From Mangrovibacter yixingensis (GTDB taxonomy: Bacteria > Pseudomonadota > Gammaproteobacteria > Enterobacterales > Enterobacteriaceae): a stretch of 64,000 bases of DNA. Below the pieces are notes generated by a model, which was given only the letters and a program-made list of their open reading frames with translations, was not told where the DNA came from and ran no database searches. The stretch is from NCBI RefSeq assembly GCF_020523985.1, contig NZ_JAIVKM010000006.1:124001-188000 (forward strand), read 5' to 3'. Positions within the stretch are counted from its first letter, which is position 1, and each line of letters opens with the position of its first letter. Below, piece by piece: positions 18,684 through 27,677 of the stretch. The position numbers were made by a program, and so were the translations under genes.

Positions 18684-19213
18684 GGCAGAGTAACGTCACT
18701 GGGCGGCAGTGTTGCACCGTCGCCCAGTGTGCGCTGCATTAACACGGTGTCCACCCAGCGCCCATGTTTAAACCCTACAGATTGCAGTGTCCCTACCAGG
18801 TTAAACCCAAGGCTCCGGTGTAAGCGCAGCGATGCCTGGTTTTCGCTATTTCCAATCACCGCCAATAACTGCCGGTATCCCGCTTGCTCAACCAGGCTAA
18901 TAGCATGGGATAACAACGCACGTCCAAGGCCCTGCCCACCATGTTGGTGATGAATATAGACAGAATCTTCCAGAGTAAAACGGTAAGCGTGACGCGGGCG
19001 ATAAGGCGCCAGGTAGCAGTAACCGAGCACCTGCTCACCTTCCAGCGCCACCAACCAGGGTGTTCCATGTGCCTGCACTTTTGCCAGCCTGCCCGCCATT
19101 TCGGCAACATCTGGCGGCGTTGTTTCAAATGAAGCGATGCCATGCTCAACATGCCAGGCGTATATTGCGCATATTTGCGTGACATGTTGCTGTTGTGCGG
19201 GAATTATTTTCAT
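18680..19213 (-). CDS. GNAT acetyltransferase, phosphinothricin acetyltransferase-like
   Basis: 177-residue GNAT protein. The order of motifs (IYAWHVEHGIASFETTPP near the N-terminus, TLEDSVYIHHQHGGQGLG as the acetyl-CoA loop split here, and LHRSLGFNLVGTLQSVGFKHG near the end) matches the PAT/Bar/MnaT family, whose members N-acetylate phosphinothricin, methionine sulfoximine or methionine sulfone. The natural substrate is probably an amino acid analogue. It is divergent from the LysR gene at 19310. Confidence 0.85.
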   Translation of the reverse strand: MKIIPAQQQHVTQICAIYAWHVEHGIASFETTPPDVAEMAGRLAKVQAHGTPWLVALEGEQVLGYCYLAPYRPRHAYRFTLEDSVYIHHQHGGQGLGRALLSHAISLVEQAGYRQLLAVIGNSENQASLRLHRSLGFNLVGTLQSVGFKHGRWVDTVLMQRTLGDGATLPPSDVTLP

Positions 19214-19309
19214 GTTTTGCTCACAAGGATTATGCAGGCATTCAGAGTGCCATGTTTCGGGTATTCCAGACAGCCTGTATTACTTATGCACGCTATAAGG
19301 AAACCTTTG

Positions 19310-20203
19310 ATGGCCGCCCTTAACCTGGATCATCTGCATACGTTTTGCCTGGTGGCCCGCTACGGCAGTTTTTCCTCAGCCGCCAACATTCTGGGATTGT
19401 CTCAGCCCGCGGTAAGCCAACACATTCGCCAACTGGAACAGTGGTTTGCCACGCGCCTGCTTGAACGAACAGCCAGAGGCATGAAGCCCACGCCTGCAGG
19501 CCTGCTTTTACTGGAGTTAGCACCGCAACTGGAACATATCGTTGCCGATATCCAAACCCAGGTGACCAATTGCAGCAGTATTGCCCGTGGCGTTGTCTCC
19601 CTGGGTATGGGAGCCACAGCCTGTATTCACCTGATGCCGCCGCTACTGCAGGCACTTCGCCAATCTCACCCACAACTCACCGTCAGTATCCGCACCGGTA
19701 ATACACAAGAGATTATCCGCGCCGTGGAGGAAAACCGGCTGGATGCCGGGTTAGTGACACTTCCGGCCGACAGCCGCAATATCTCACTGGCTCCACTGTG
19801 TGACGATGAATTCTTCGCTATTGGCCCATCTGAAGAAGTGCAGGCTGCGCCGTTAACTCCAGGGGTATTGAGCAAGCAGCCACTGATAATCTTTGAGCCA
19901 GGCAGCAGTACCCGCAAATGCATTGATAGTTGGTTTGCCGAAGCAGACCATGAGCTGCAACCCATCATGGAATTAGGCAGTATCGAGGCCATAAAAAGCC
20001 TGGTGCGTGCCGGTATGGGTTACAGCATTGTTCCCGCAATGGCCATCACACAGCCAGAACCTGGCATTACCTGTTGGCCGTTAATGCCCCGGCTTTCACG
20101 TACGCTGGCGCTGGCCTTACGTCAGGATAAACCCCTGAATCACGGTTTGAATGCCCTGTTAAACGCGCTAAAAACCGCGGTCCTGCCGGTGAACCCGAAG
20201 TGA
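19310..20203 (+). CDS. LysR-family regulator
   Basis: 297-residue LysR-type regulator. I start at MAALNLDHLHTFCLV, where AAGGAAA lies six bases ahead; upstream in-frame ATGs add an unlikely N-terminus. The helix-turn-helix is visible in FSSAANILGLSQPAVSQHIR, followed by RLLERTARGMKPTPAG and a co-inducer domain. It resembles CynR/CysB-like nitrogen-assimilation regulators only in general layout. It is divergent from the PAT-like gene, which it may control; a role for the nearby importer is also possible. Confidence 0.85.
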   Translation: MAALNLDHLHTFCLVARYGSFSSAANILGLSQPAVSQHIRQLEQWFATRLLERTARGMKPTPAGLLLLELAPQLEHIVADIQTQVTNCSSIARGVVSLGMGATACIHLMPPLLQALRQSHPQLTVSIRTGNTQEIIRAVEENRLDAGLVTLPADSRNISLAPLCDDEFFAIGPSEEVQAAPLTPGVLSKQPLIIFEPGSSTRKCIDSWFAEADHELQPIMELGSIEAIKSLVRAGMGYSIVPAMAITQPEPGITCWPLMPRLSRTLALALRQDKPLNHGLNALLNALKTAVLPVNPK

Positions 20204-20266
20204 CGCTTCACAGCAGGGTATTCCCGCGTTAAGTTAGGGTTAACACTCCTCTGGCTGAAACTGAAT

Positions 20267-21004
20267 ATGACTGTGCTGCTTAATTCGTTTGATCAACCCA
20301 TTGGCGCTCCACTCACTGGCTGGCAAGGTTGCCCGTTACCACAGCGCTGTAATCTGCAGGGCCACTACTGCCACTTAGCCCCACTGAATACAGCAAGCCA
20401 CAGTGAGCAACTCTATGCCGCATGGCTTCAGGCTGAAGATGACCGGGGCTGGACCTGGTTGCCCGCAGGGCCATTCACAGACTTCGCCTCATTTAACCAA
20501 TTTATTATTCAGGCAGCCGAAAGCCAGGACCCACTGCACTATGCGGTGATTGACAACACCACTGGCGAAGCAACCGGCACACTGGCTTTAATGCGCCAGG
20601 ACCCGAAAAATGGCGTTATCGAAGTGGGCTCTGTTATTTTTTCACCCCGCCTGCAACACACCACCGCCGCAACAGAAGCCCACGCGCTACTGATGCAGTA
20701 CGTGTTCGACACACTGGGTTACCGGCGCTATGAATGGAAGTGTGATTCCCTGAACGCGCCATCCCGCCGGGCTGCAGAGCGGTTGGGGTTCACGTTTGAA
20801 GGTATTTTCCGCCAGGCGATTGTCTACAAAGGGCGCAACCGGGATACCGCCTGGTTTTCGCTGCTTGATGGCGAGTGGCCACAAGTTCATGATGCCCTGA
20901 GCGCCTGGTTATCACCGGGTAACTTTGATGAGCACGGGAAGCAACGCCAGGCACTGAGCGTATTACGTGCGTGGCAGCAAAACCCACAGGAGCAGCAAGC
21001 ATGA
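20267..21004 (+). CDS. GNAT acetyltransferase, RimJ/RimL-like
   Basis: 245-residue protein with a RimJ/RimL-type GNAT domain (Acetyltransf_3). Visible features are the N-terminal HYCHLAPLNTASHSEQLYAA, the core EVGSVIFSPRLQHTTAATEA in place of the usual glycine-rich loop, and the motif CDSLNAPSRRAAERLGFTFEG. These proteins acetylate small amines or protein N-termini. The stop overlaps the next acetyltransferase start by four bases, so the two are cotranslated. Confidence 0.82.
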   Translation: MTVLLNSFDQPIGAPLTGWQGCPLPQRCNLQGHYCHLAPLNTASHSEQLYAAWLQAEDDRGWTWLPAGPFTDFASFNQFIIQAAESQDPLHYAVIDNTTGEATGTLALMRQDPKNGVIEVGSVIFSPRLQHTTAATEAHALLMQYVFDTLGYRRYEWKCDSLNAPSRRAAERLGFTFEGIFRQAIVYKGRNRDTAWFSLLDGEWPQVHDALSAWLSPGNFDEHGKQRQALSVLRAWQQNPQEQQA

Positions 21005-21450
21005 CCACCACAATTCGGGATGCCCGCCCGGAAGATGAAGCCGCCTGGCGCGCGTTATGGCAGGGTTACACCACATTTTATGCCAGCGACATCCCTGAGC
21101 CGGTTACCCACCACACCTGGCAACGGGCGCTGAACCCGGATTCCCCATTAGGGATTCGGCTGGCGGTTTGTAATGAACAGATTGCCGGTTTTAGCCTGTA
21201 TGTGCTTCATGAAGGCTCATGGGTCACCACCCCGGTGTGTTACCTCGAAGACTTATTTGTTGACCCTGCTGCTCGTGGGCAGGGGCTGGGGCGGGCACTG
21301 ATTGATGACCTGATTCATCTGGCTGAACAAAACAACTGGTCCCAGCTCTACTGGCATACCCGGGAAGGTAACTCGGCCCGGGCATTGTATGACACATTCA
21401 TTCAGGCCGATGACTATGTACGTTACCGGCTTGCAATCCCCAGAGGGTAA
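21001..21450 (+). CDS. GNAT acetyltransferase (small-molecule type)
   Basis: 149-residue GNAT protein with a classical acetyl-CoA loop, LEDLFVDPAARGQGLGRALI, and the C-terminal YWHTREGNSARALYDTF. It resembles the spermidine/diamine-like or MshD-like single-domain enzymes; substrate unknown. The start is the ATG overlapping the previous stop (ATGA), with AGGAGCA upstream. The stop abuts the convergent epimerase gene. Confidence 0.83.
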   Translation: MTTTIRDARPEDEAAWRALWQGYTTFYASDIPEPVTHHTWQRALNPDSPLGIRLAVCNEQIAGFSLYVLHEGSWVTTPVCYLEDLFVDPAARGQGLGRALIDDLIHLAEQNNWSQLYWHTREGNSARALYDTFIQADDYVRYRLAIPRG

Positions 21451-22365
21451 TCAGCCTTTCTGGATATACTCAGTAATATCAGTATATTGTGGGTTCCACC
21501 CCAAAAAAAGTCTGGCTTTATCCGCATTAATTCGGCAATTTGAACCAAACGCCACAGAAGCCATCAGGTTTCCCCAGGTGGCCACCGCCGTTTCAAATGT
21601 GAGTGACCGGGGTTCTCCTTCAAGCCTCGAGCCTCTCTGAATCGCCTGAGCCAGTTCGCGGAAAGCTACCTGGCCGTTTTCGGCATAAAACAGTGACCCC
21701 GGCTTCGCATGTTCCAGCGCCAGTAAAAAGAGGGCAACCATGTCATCGATATGCACATGGCTCCAACGATGCGCACCTTCCCCCAGATACTCAGCGTAAC
21801 CACGCTCTTGCGCCATATGCGTTAGCATCGGTAATTGCTTGCTCTCGCGGTTAATGAGCTTCCCTTCACCATAGACCATCGCAGGCACAAGGACGACTGA
21901 GCGTACATTCTCGCGGGCAGCCCGCAACACCATACGGTTTATGGACAACCGCTCAGGAAAAAATGGGCTTTCATCGCAAGGGAAATCTTCGGTATAAACA
22001 AAATCTCCGACACTGTGTCCACCCACAACCGGACTGGCCAGATAACCAGCCCCTGAAGTATAGATAAAGGTTTTACCACTTCCTCGTAGGCGCTTGAGTA
22101 AACGGGCAGCAATATCGGGGCTGTCACATTCTGCTGCATGAATCACAGCATCACAGCCCTGTATTGCGCTATCCAGTGCCGGGTTAGATTCTGCCGTAAG
22201 TTCTCCGGGTACAGCCACCATCCCCGCGGCCCTGACCGCCAGGGCATCTTTTTCACGCCGAACAACGCCACAAACCTGATAGCCCGCCGCCTGTAAAGCC
22301 ACTGCGACACTGCCACCAATGTAGCCGGAAACACCCGTTACCAGCACCCGCCTGATTGCTGCCAT
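21451..22365 (-). CDS. NAD(P)-dependent epimerase/dehydratase-like protein (extended SDR)
   Basis: Atypical/extended SDR of about 304 residues when started at MAAIRRVLVTG; ATGs at 22377 and 22431 are alternatives, but the chosen one has GGGTGA five bases upstream. The nucleotide motif TGVSGYIGGSVAVAL is at the N-terminus. The usual YxxxK is not obvious: the corresponding stretch reads ERLSINRMVL, as in a subgroup where substrates are unknown. Middle and late blocks (AEYLGEGAHRWSHVHIDD, LFLGWNP) match that subgroup. Confidence 0.78.
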   Translation of the reverse strand: MAAIRRVLVTGVSGYIGGSVAVALQAAGYQVCGVVRREKDALAVRAAGMVAVPGELTAESNPALDSAIQGCDAVIHAAECDSPDIAARLLKRLRGSGKTFIYTSGAGYLASPVVGGHSVGDFVYTEDFPCDESPFFPERLSINRMVLRAARENVRSVVLVPAMVYGEGKLINRESKQLPMLTHMAQERGYAEYLGEGAHRWSHVHIDDMVALFLLALEHAKPGSLFYAENGQVAFRELAQAIQRGSRLEGEPRSLTFETAVATWGNLMASVAFGSNCRINADKARLFLGWNPQYTDITEYIQKG

Positions 22366-22478
22366 ATTATCACCCATCTTTTTGCGATTTAGCCGCACGG
22401 TAAACAATCGCGCAGACAGAGTAATAGACAATAGGTGCCCTTTTTAGTCACGCATGGTGAGCAACATGTACAGCAGGT

Positions 22479-22568
22479 TTACGCCAGTTCTTCTGGTGTG
22501 GCATTACCGTTAGCCACATGCCCCGCCAGCGCTGTCGCGTCACATTTCTCCCATTCATCCCAACTCAT
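22479..22568 (-). pseudogene. Remnant of an amidase gene (N-terminal 29 codons)
   Basis: The minus strand encodes MSWDEWEKCDATALAGHVAN followed by GNATPEELA and a stop. This matches the conserved start of amidase-signature enzymes, where a DATALAxLVxxGEVSPxEL pattern precedes the catalytic region. Everything after it is missing. It lies directly downstream of the decayed transporter on the same strand, so the pair looks like the scar of a transporter-amidase operon. Confidence 0.55.
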
Positions 22569-22648
22569 TACTGTTTTCACTATGGCAACACCGATTATTC
22601 ATTGAGGGGAGCGCTGGAAGGTTTCACTATTACCCGAGCCTGATTGTG

Positions 22649-23006
22649 TCAGGACTCATGCAGGCTGCGCCGCACCCAGAGAGCCAGAGGAAGAATTAAC
22701 AGCCCAAACATAAAGGGAATACGCCAGCCCCAACTCGCCAACTGGCAAACCAGGCTCGTCGGCCATGAGTTGCTGCTTCCATAATGTAGGTTGTAGCAGG
22801 ACCAGCCTCTCCACCTCATGCCAGGCGCCGTGCAGCATACGGGTTATCACCAGCAGAACGGGTGTTACCATACCTATCGACTCATATGATGGCACCAACA
22901 CCAGACCACCGGTGCCAATTGTCATAAAGACCATGGTAAACAACGTGGCAGATTTGCGCCCGACATGGTCGGCGTAACTACCAATATCAGACCCACTCAT
23001 GGGCAA
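22649..23006 (-). pseudogene. Decayed MHS-family MFS transporter
   Basis: Three reading frames carry consecutive pieces of one transporter of the metabolite:H+ symporter group. Frame one gives YADHVGRKSATLFTMVFMTI and ends in RMLHG; frame two gives GGEAGPATTYIMEAATHGRR then AWFAS; frame three gives LASWGWRIPFMFGLLILPLA then LWVRRSLHES and a stop at 22649. In intact relatives such as yhjE at 60118 the same blocks occur in this order in one frame. So at least two frameshifts plus deletions are present, and the N- and C-terminal halves are gone. Confidence 0.75.
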
Positions 23007-23241
23007 GGTTAAAGTCGATTTATGTTTGCCATGGCAACAAAGTTATTTCACGACATGATTGCCAAACGAATCGCCGCGCAAAATGATCCGTGGCAATCCA
23101 CCGACCAATAAAAGTCGTGAAAAAAACAGTTACCTTGTCGCATCACGTATTGTCATTATGATGATATGACACCCGTTGGTTATACGTGCTAGGTTTGATG
23201 TAACACTATTTAATTTTTATTTCACCATGCTAATTTCATCA

Positions 23242-24105
23242 ATGATAAAAAAAGATTTCGGTATTTATAAACTTCAAAAAGGCCAGTTTTGGATTCTTCT
23301 CTATGCCTTTTTAATAACAGGGTGCACTACCAACAATTTAACTACAGCGCAAGACATAGCCAAAAAAGGACAGCTAACCGAAAAAGTTGTCGTCACCCCT
23401 GAGTTTAGTTTTCTTACCTGGCAACGTATAAATGCCCCTTCACAACCACTGACCATTTATATTGAAGGTGATGGCCTGGCCTGGATTTCACGCTACCAGC
23501 CTTCATCGGACCCTACGCCGAAAAACCCCGTCGCACTGCGGTTGGCTGCACTGGACCCTGGCAGCAATGTGGTGTATATCGCCCGGCCCTGCCAGTACAT
23601 CGGCGTAGGCAGCAACCCTACCTGCCAGGTACCTTATTGGACAAGCAAGCGGTTTTCTGCGGATGTGATTAACGCGATGTCCGAAGCGATAGACAAGATT
23701 AAACAAAGCGCTTTTGCAACTCAGATTCAATTAGTGGGTTATTCGGGGGGCGGTGCGGTTGCCGCATTATTAGCTGAACAACGTAAGGATATATTATCTC
23801 TGCGTACTGTAGCGGGTTACCTTGATATTGAATATGTGAATCAATTACACCATGTTTCGCCAATGCCCGATTCGCTTAATCCCATCAATAAAGCGAATAA
23901 ATTGGCGCTTATTCCTCAAATTCATTTTAGTGGTGCGCATGATACGCTCATTCCCCCTGAAGTTGCCCAGCGTTTTACTCAGCAAACGGGTGGCAGTTGC
24001 GCGCGCGCTGTGCTTGTTCCCGGAATGACGCATCAGGGCCCATGGGAAACGCAGTGGCTCCACTTGCTCAAACAGAAACCTGAATGCGGCAAGGGAGGTA
24101 AGTAA
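23242..24105 (+). CDS. Lipoprotein alpha/beta hydrolase
   Basis: 287 residues from the ATG at 23242 (23227 is an alternative; no strong ribosome-binding site decides). A lipoprotein signal ends in LITGC with the lipidated Cys at residue 28 and Thr at +2, predicting the outer membrane. The alpha/beta hydrolase core has the nucleophile elbow GYSGGG (Ser168), Asp in SGAHDTLIPP (about 234) and His in GMTHQGPW (about 264). The gene opens in AT-rich sequence unlike its neighbours. The autotransporter follows after 26 bases, so the two are probably an operon. Substrate unknown. Confidence 0.8.
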   Translation: MIKKDFGIYKLQKGQFWILLYAFLITGCTTNNLTTAQDIAKKGQLTEKVVVTPEFSFLTWQRINAPSQPLTIYIEGDGLAWISRYQPSSDPTPKNPVALRLAALDPGSNVVYIARPCQYIGVGSNPTCQVPYWTSKRFSADVINAMSEAIDKIKQSAFATQIQLVGYSGGGAVAALLAEQRKDILSLRTVAGYLDIEYVNQLHHVSPMPDSLNPINKANKLALIPQIHFSGAHDTLIPPEVAQRFTQQTGGSCARAVLVPGMTHQGPWETQWLHLLKQKPECGKGGK

Positions 24106-24131
24106 TCATAATAAAATTAACAGGGTAAAGT

Positions 24132-26471
24132 ATGAACAAGCTGTTTAAAGTAAAACCATTGATAGTGGCCATTGTCTCTGGGTTGTCGGCCATGACGGTA
24201 GCTGGCTCTGCTGGTGCGACAACCGACACACTGGTTATTTCAAACACATCCAGTGATATTCAGGTTTTATCCGGTGAAAGCTACACCTCAATTACAGTGA
24301 CGGATACCGGTGTAATTGCAGGGGCCGACGACGGAATCTACAATAACGGTACCATCACCACTATTACCAACAATAACCTTCTGGGGGCCGGGTACTACGG
24401 TATCCGCTCAAGCGGAAGTATTGGAACTATCAATAACCTGGGGACCCTCAGCTCTGACCGCGCCTATGCTCTCTATAATAGTGGTACTATTGATGCGTTG
24501 AATAACAGTGGAACAATAAGCGCAGTATGGGGCTATACGATCCTGAATAATGGCACCATAAACAGTATCAACAACTCGGGAACAATCAGTGCTGGCACCA
24601 CATCATCCAATGTACTGAATAACACGGGTACTATTGGCAGCATCACCAATACTGGGACGATTAAAGGCGATATCACTTCATCAAGTAGTCTGGATTTTAT
24701 TGGCGGCACGGGCAGCACCATCGGTACTCTGACTGGCTATACCGCAGATGAATCAACGCCAGTAATTGGAACTATTTCTTTGTCCAGCGGCGACCTGACA
24801 CTCAGCTCCGGAAATATGCTGCTGAACGATAATGTCACGCTTTCATCGGGTTCTTTTAATAACACCAGCGCTAATCTGTATATTTCCAATCCCATCACTA
24901 TTACGGGAAACTACACCCAGTCTGCCAGTTCTTCGCTGAATTTTAATGTTGCCAGCGATGCCGTTACTACAGGTAGCCTGTCTTCCGATTCCGGGTATGG
25001 CCGGTTGATTGTCAATGGAGCAGTCACACTGGCATCGGGATCATCTGTCAACCTGGTAAGCCAGGGTTACGCGTTCGCGGCAGGCCAGCGTTATGTGGTT
25101 ATCGATGCTTCAGATGCAGCCAACACACAATACAATGAAGGAACCCTGAAATATAACGCATCAGGCTTTACAGGCACGGTAAAAGGCAGCGCAGCAACAG
25201 ACTCCAGCTCAGGGGATAAATTGCTGGTGCTTAATTTATCTGCTGCACAAACAACCACGCCAACCATACCAGCTACGCCTACCACGCCTACCACGCCTAC
25301 CACATCGACGACGCCGACGACGCCGACCACGCAGTCCTGGGAACCAACTATCGGTAATGCCATTTCATCCTTAAATGGCCTGCAAAATTATACCGGTGTT
25401 TCGAATGCAGGGTTGTTGAATTTATACAATGCTTCATTAGCAATTAACTCTGTTGGTGAAGCTAATAGAGTGGGAGAGCAGCTTTCCCCAGGAATGAATG
25501 CCAGTGCAGCAAATGCGGCGAGCACCGCGACTTTTGACATGCTCAATGTCATTGGTTCAAGAATCAGCGCAACGCAGTTTGCCTGGCGTAACGGGAAAAG
25601 TGGTATTGCCGCCGGGGATGAGTCACTCAATAACGCGGTATGGGGGCAAACTTTTGGTGGGCGTGCCAACCAGGGTAACACCGGTGAAATGTCCGGGTAT
25701 AAGGCAACTTATGGCGGACTGGTTTTGGGTGCCGACCGCGCGATAAATGATAACTGGCGTTTAGGTGGCGCGCTCAGCTACACCTCAACTAATATTAAAG
25801 GCAACAGTAGCTTTAACGGTTCAAATGCCTATGTAAACTCCTGGGGGTTAACGGCTTATGCCAGTTACCTCGCGCCGGACTGGTATACCAACCTTTATGC
25901 AACCGCCGTAACTCAGCGTTTCAACACACAACGTAGCGTAGATTTAACCGGGTATTCTGGTATTGCCAACGGCAAGTTTGATGGACAGCAGTATGCGGTA
26001 AAAGCCGAGTTTGGTTACCCTTTAGCTGTCACTCAGGCATTCACTGTGACGCCATTGGCCAATCTCAGCTATAGCTTTATGCAGCAAAATGGCTATACCG
26101 AATCGAACGGTAATGGTGCTGCATTACGGGTAGATGCCGCCCACTCAGATGCCATTAAGTCCGGGCTTGGTGCCAAATTTGAGGTCACCACGTCAACGCC
26201 AGTCGGTGAGTTGACTCCTTACTTACAAATGCTCTGGTATCACCAGTATGACAACCAGCCGATGCAGATTTCCTCCAGCTATGCGGCGGCAATTGATGAA
26301 ACTGGATTTACTACCCGTGGCGCATCTCCAGAAAAAGACACCGGTGATTTCAGCGTTGGGGCTACACTGGTTCACTCTGGTACCTCCAGCATTACTGCTT
26401 ACTACGATATTAGCGCAGCACCGCATTATTCAAACCAGTCAGTCAGCCTGCGGTTCAAACAGCTGTTCTGA
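24132..26471 (+). CDS. Autotransporter (type Va) with repeat passenger
   Basis: 779-residue autotransporter. A signal peptide ends near GSAGA-TT (residue 29). Residues about 60-185 contain repeats of the NNSGTI/INNSGTI kind, expected to form a beta-solenoid passenger. A Thr/Pro linker lies near residues 375-403. From about residue 500 the sequence is an Autotransporter beta-domain (NAVWGQTFGGRANQGN onward) ending in VSLRFKQLF, with the terminal Phe recognised by the BAM complex. No protease or GDSL motif is seen, so adhesion or aggregation is more likely. GGGTAAAG precedes the ATG. Confidence 0.88.
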   Translation: MNKLFKVKPLIVAIVSGLSAMTVAGSAGATTDTLVISNTSSDIQVLSGESYTSITVTDTGVIAGADDGIYNNGTITTITNNNLLGAGYYGIRSSGSIGTINNLGTLSSDRAYALYNSGTIDALNNSGTISAVWGYTILNNGTINSINNSGTISAGTTSSNVLNNTGTIGSITNTGTIKGDITSSSSLDFIGGTGSTIGTLTGYTADESTPVIGTISLSSGDLTLSSGNMLLNDNVTLSSGSFNNTSANLYISNPITITGNYTQSASSSLNFNVASDAVTTGSLSSDSGYGRLIVNGAVTLASGSSVNLVSQGYAFAAGQRYVVIDASDAANTQYNEGTLKYNASGFTGTVKGSAATDSSSGDKLLVLNLSAAQTTTPTIPATPTTPTTPTTSTTPTTPTTQSWEPTIGNAISSLNGLQNYTGVSNAGLLNLYNASLAINSVGEANRVGEQLSPGMNASAANAASTATFDMLNVIGSRISATQFAWRNGKSGIAAGDESLNNAVWGQTFGGRANQGNTGEMSGYKATYGGLVLGADRAINDNWRLGGALSYTSTNIKGNSSFNGSNAYVNSWGLTAYASYLAPDWYTNLYATAVTQRFNTQRSVDLTGYSGIANGKFDGQQYAVKAEFGYPLAVTQAFTVTPLANLSYSFMQQNGYTESNGNGAALRVDAAHSDAIKSGLGAKFEVTTSTPVGELTPYLQMLWYHQYDNQPMQISSSYAAAIDETGFTTRGASPEKDTGDFSVGATLVHSGTSSITAYYDISAAPHYSNQSVSLRFKQLF
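25274..25332 (+). repeat. Nine-base tandem repeats coding the Thr-Thr-Pro linker
   Basis: The linker DNA is built from units of ACCACGCCT (three nearly exact copies) followed by ACGACGCCG units. All encode Thr-Thr-Pro with two different codon sets. Gain or loss of a unit would keep the frame, so linker length may vary between strains. Confidence 0.7.
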
Positions 26472-26484
26472 TTAATACCCGTCC

Positions 26485-26523
26485 GGCCCTGGTGTCAGCA
26501 CATGACACCAGGCCATTTTATTC
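26485..26523. terminator. Terminator between autotransporter and dehydrogenase genes
   Basis: GGCC-C-TGGTGTCA and TGACACCAGGCC form a 12-bp stem with one bulged base around a five-base loop, followed by ATTTTATT. The genes are convergent, and it probably serves both. Confidence 0.7.
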
Positions 26524-26529
26524 CTCACA

Positions 26530-27594
26530 TTACAGTGCCGCGGCTATCGCTTCCCCCAGCTCAGCGGTGCTGGCTGTTCCACCCAGGTCACGGGTCAGGC
26601 AATGCCCTTCTGCCAGCGTTTTTTCTACTGCCTGCAAAACTGCGGCTCCCGCTTCAGCGTAGCCCAAATGCTCCAGCATCATTGCGCCACACCAAATCTG
26701 GCCAATCGGGTTGGCGACACCTTTACCAGCAATATCTGGCGCAGAACCATGCACCGGTTCAAACAGGCTGGGGAAACAGCGCTCTGGGTTGATGTTGGCA
26801 GAAGGGGCAATACCGATAGTGCCAGTGCAGGCCGGGCCAAGGTCTGAAAGAATATCGCCAAACAGATTACTGGCAACCACCACATCAAACCAGTCAGGGT
26901 GTAAAACGAAATTCGCAGTAAGAATATCAATATGGAATTTATCTACAGATACAGACGGGTACTGCTGTGCTATCTCTGCCACACGGCTGTCCCAGTAGGG
27001 CATAGTGATCGCGATACCATTCGATTTAGTGGCCGATGTCAGGTGTTTTTTCGGGCGTCGCTGAGCCAGCTCGAACGCGAATTTCACTACGCGATCCACG
27101 CCGGTTCGCGTCATTACGGTTTCCTGAATCACCACTTCCCGTTCAGTACCAGGAAACATCGTGCCACCGACACTGGAATACTCCCCTTCGGTGTTCTCCC
27201 GCACCACATAAAAATCGATATCGCCTGGTTGCCGGTTTGCCAGGGGCGCTTTCACGCCAGGCATTAAACGCACTGGCCGCAAATTAACATACTGGTCGAA
27301 TTCCCGGCGAAACTGGAGTAACGACTCCCACAACGACACGTGATCCGGCACGACATCCGGCCAGCCAACAGCACCAAAATAGATGGCATCACAGGCCTGT
27401 AACTGTTCACGCCAGTTATCCGGCAACATTTTGCCATGCTGCTGCCAGTATTCTGCACTGGCGAAGTCATGCCATTGCCATTCCAGAGGGATTGAAAATT
27501 TACTGGCAGCCGCGTTCATCACCCGAACGCCCTCCGGCATCACTTCCTTGCCTATACCATCACCGGGAATTACTGCGATTTTATGAACAGCCAT
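26530..27594 (-). CDS. dmlA: Tartrate / D-malate dehydrogenase (TtuC/DmlA family)
   Basis: 354-residue beta-decarboxylating dehydrogenase of the isocitrate/isopropylmalate family. It oxidises D-malate to pyruvate and CO2 and can act on tartrate. Motifs include IAVIPGDGIGKEVMPEGV at the N-terminus, VRENTEGEYSSVGG, and the Asp-rich NLFGDILSDL metal site. The start at 27594 has AAGGTG six bases ahead. It is divergent from a DmlR-like LysR gene, the same arrangement as dmlA-dmlR in E. coli, which supports a role in growth on D-malate. Confidence 0.85.
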   Translation of the reverse strand: MAVHKIAVIPGDGIGKEVMPEGVRVMNAAASKFSIPLEWQWHDFASAEYWQQHGKMLPDNWREQLQACDAIYFGAVGWPDVVPDHVSLWESLLQFRREFDQYVNLRPVRLMPGVKAPLANRQPGDIDFYVVRENTEGEYSSVGGTMFPGTEREVVIQETVMTRTGVDRVVKFAFELAQRRPKKHLTSATKSNGIAITMPYWDSRVAEIAQQYPSVSVDKFHIDILTANFVLHPDWFDVVVASNLFGDILSDLGPACTGTIGIAPSANINPERCFPSLFEPVHGSAPDIAGKGVANPIGQIWCGAMMLEHLGYAEAGAAVLQAVEKTLAEGHCLTRDLGGTASTAELGEAIAAAL

Positions 27595-27677
27595 TGCATG
27601 CACCTTTGGGTTGTTTATGCCTGTATTGCAGTATATGTTTTCATTTCAGGTTAATAATTGGCTTAAAATGAAATCCA

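Noticed and set aside
23031-23111. A 26-codon plus-strand frame, MATKLFHDMIAKRIAAQNDP and six more residues
   Set aside because: No ribosome-binding site, no recognised family and it lies in decayed DNA; probably chance or an unidentifiable remnant.
22432-23241. Insertion sequence or attachment site at the decayed transporter region
   Set aside because: No transposase pieces, terminal inverted repeats, target duplications or integrase were seen; simple gene decay explains it.
25091-25363. Minus-strand frame rich in Val-Val-Gly-Val repeats opposite the autotransporter linker
   Set aside because: It is the antisense shadow of the Thr-Thr-Pro repeat, with no ribosome-binding site or family features.
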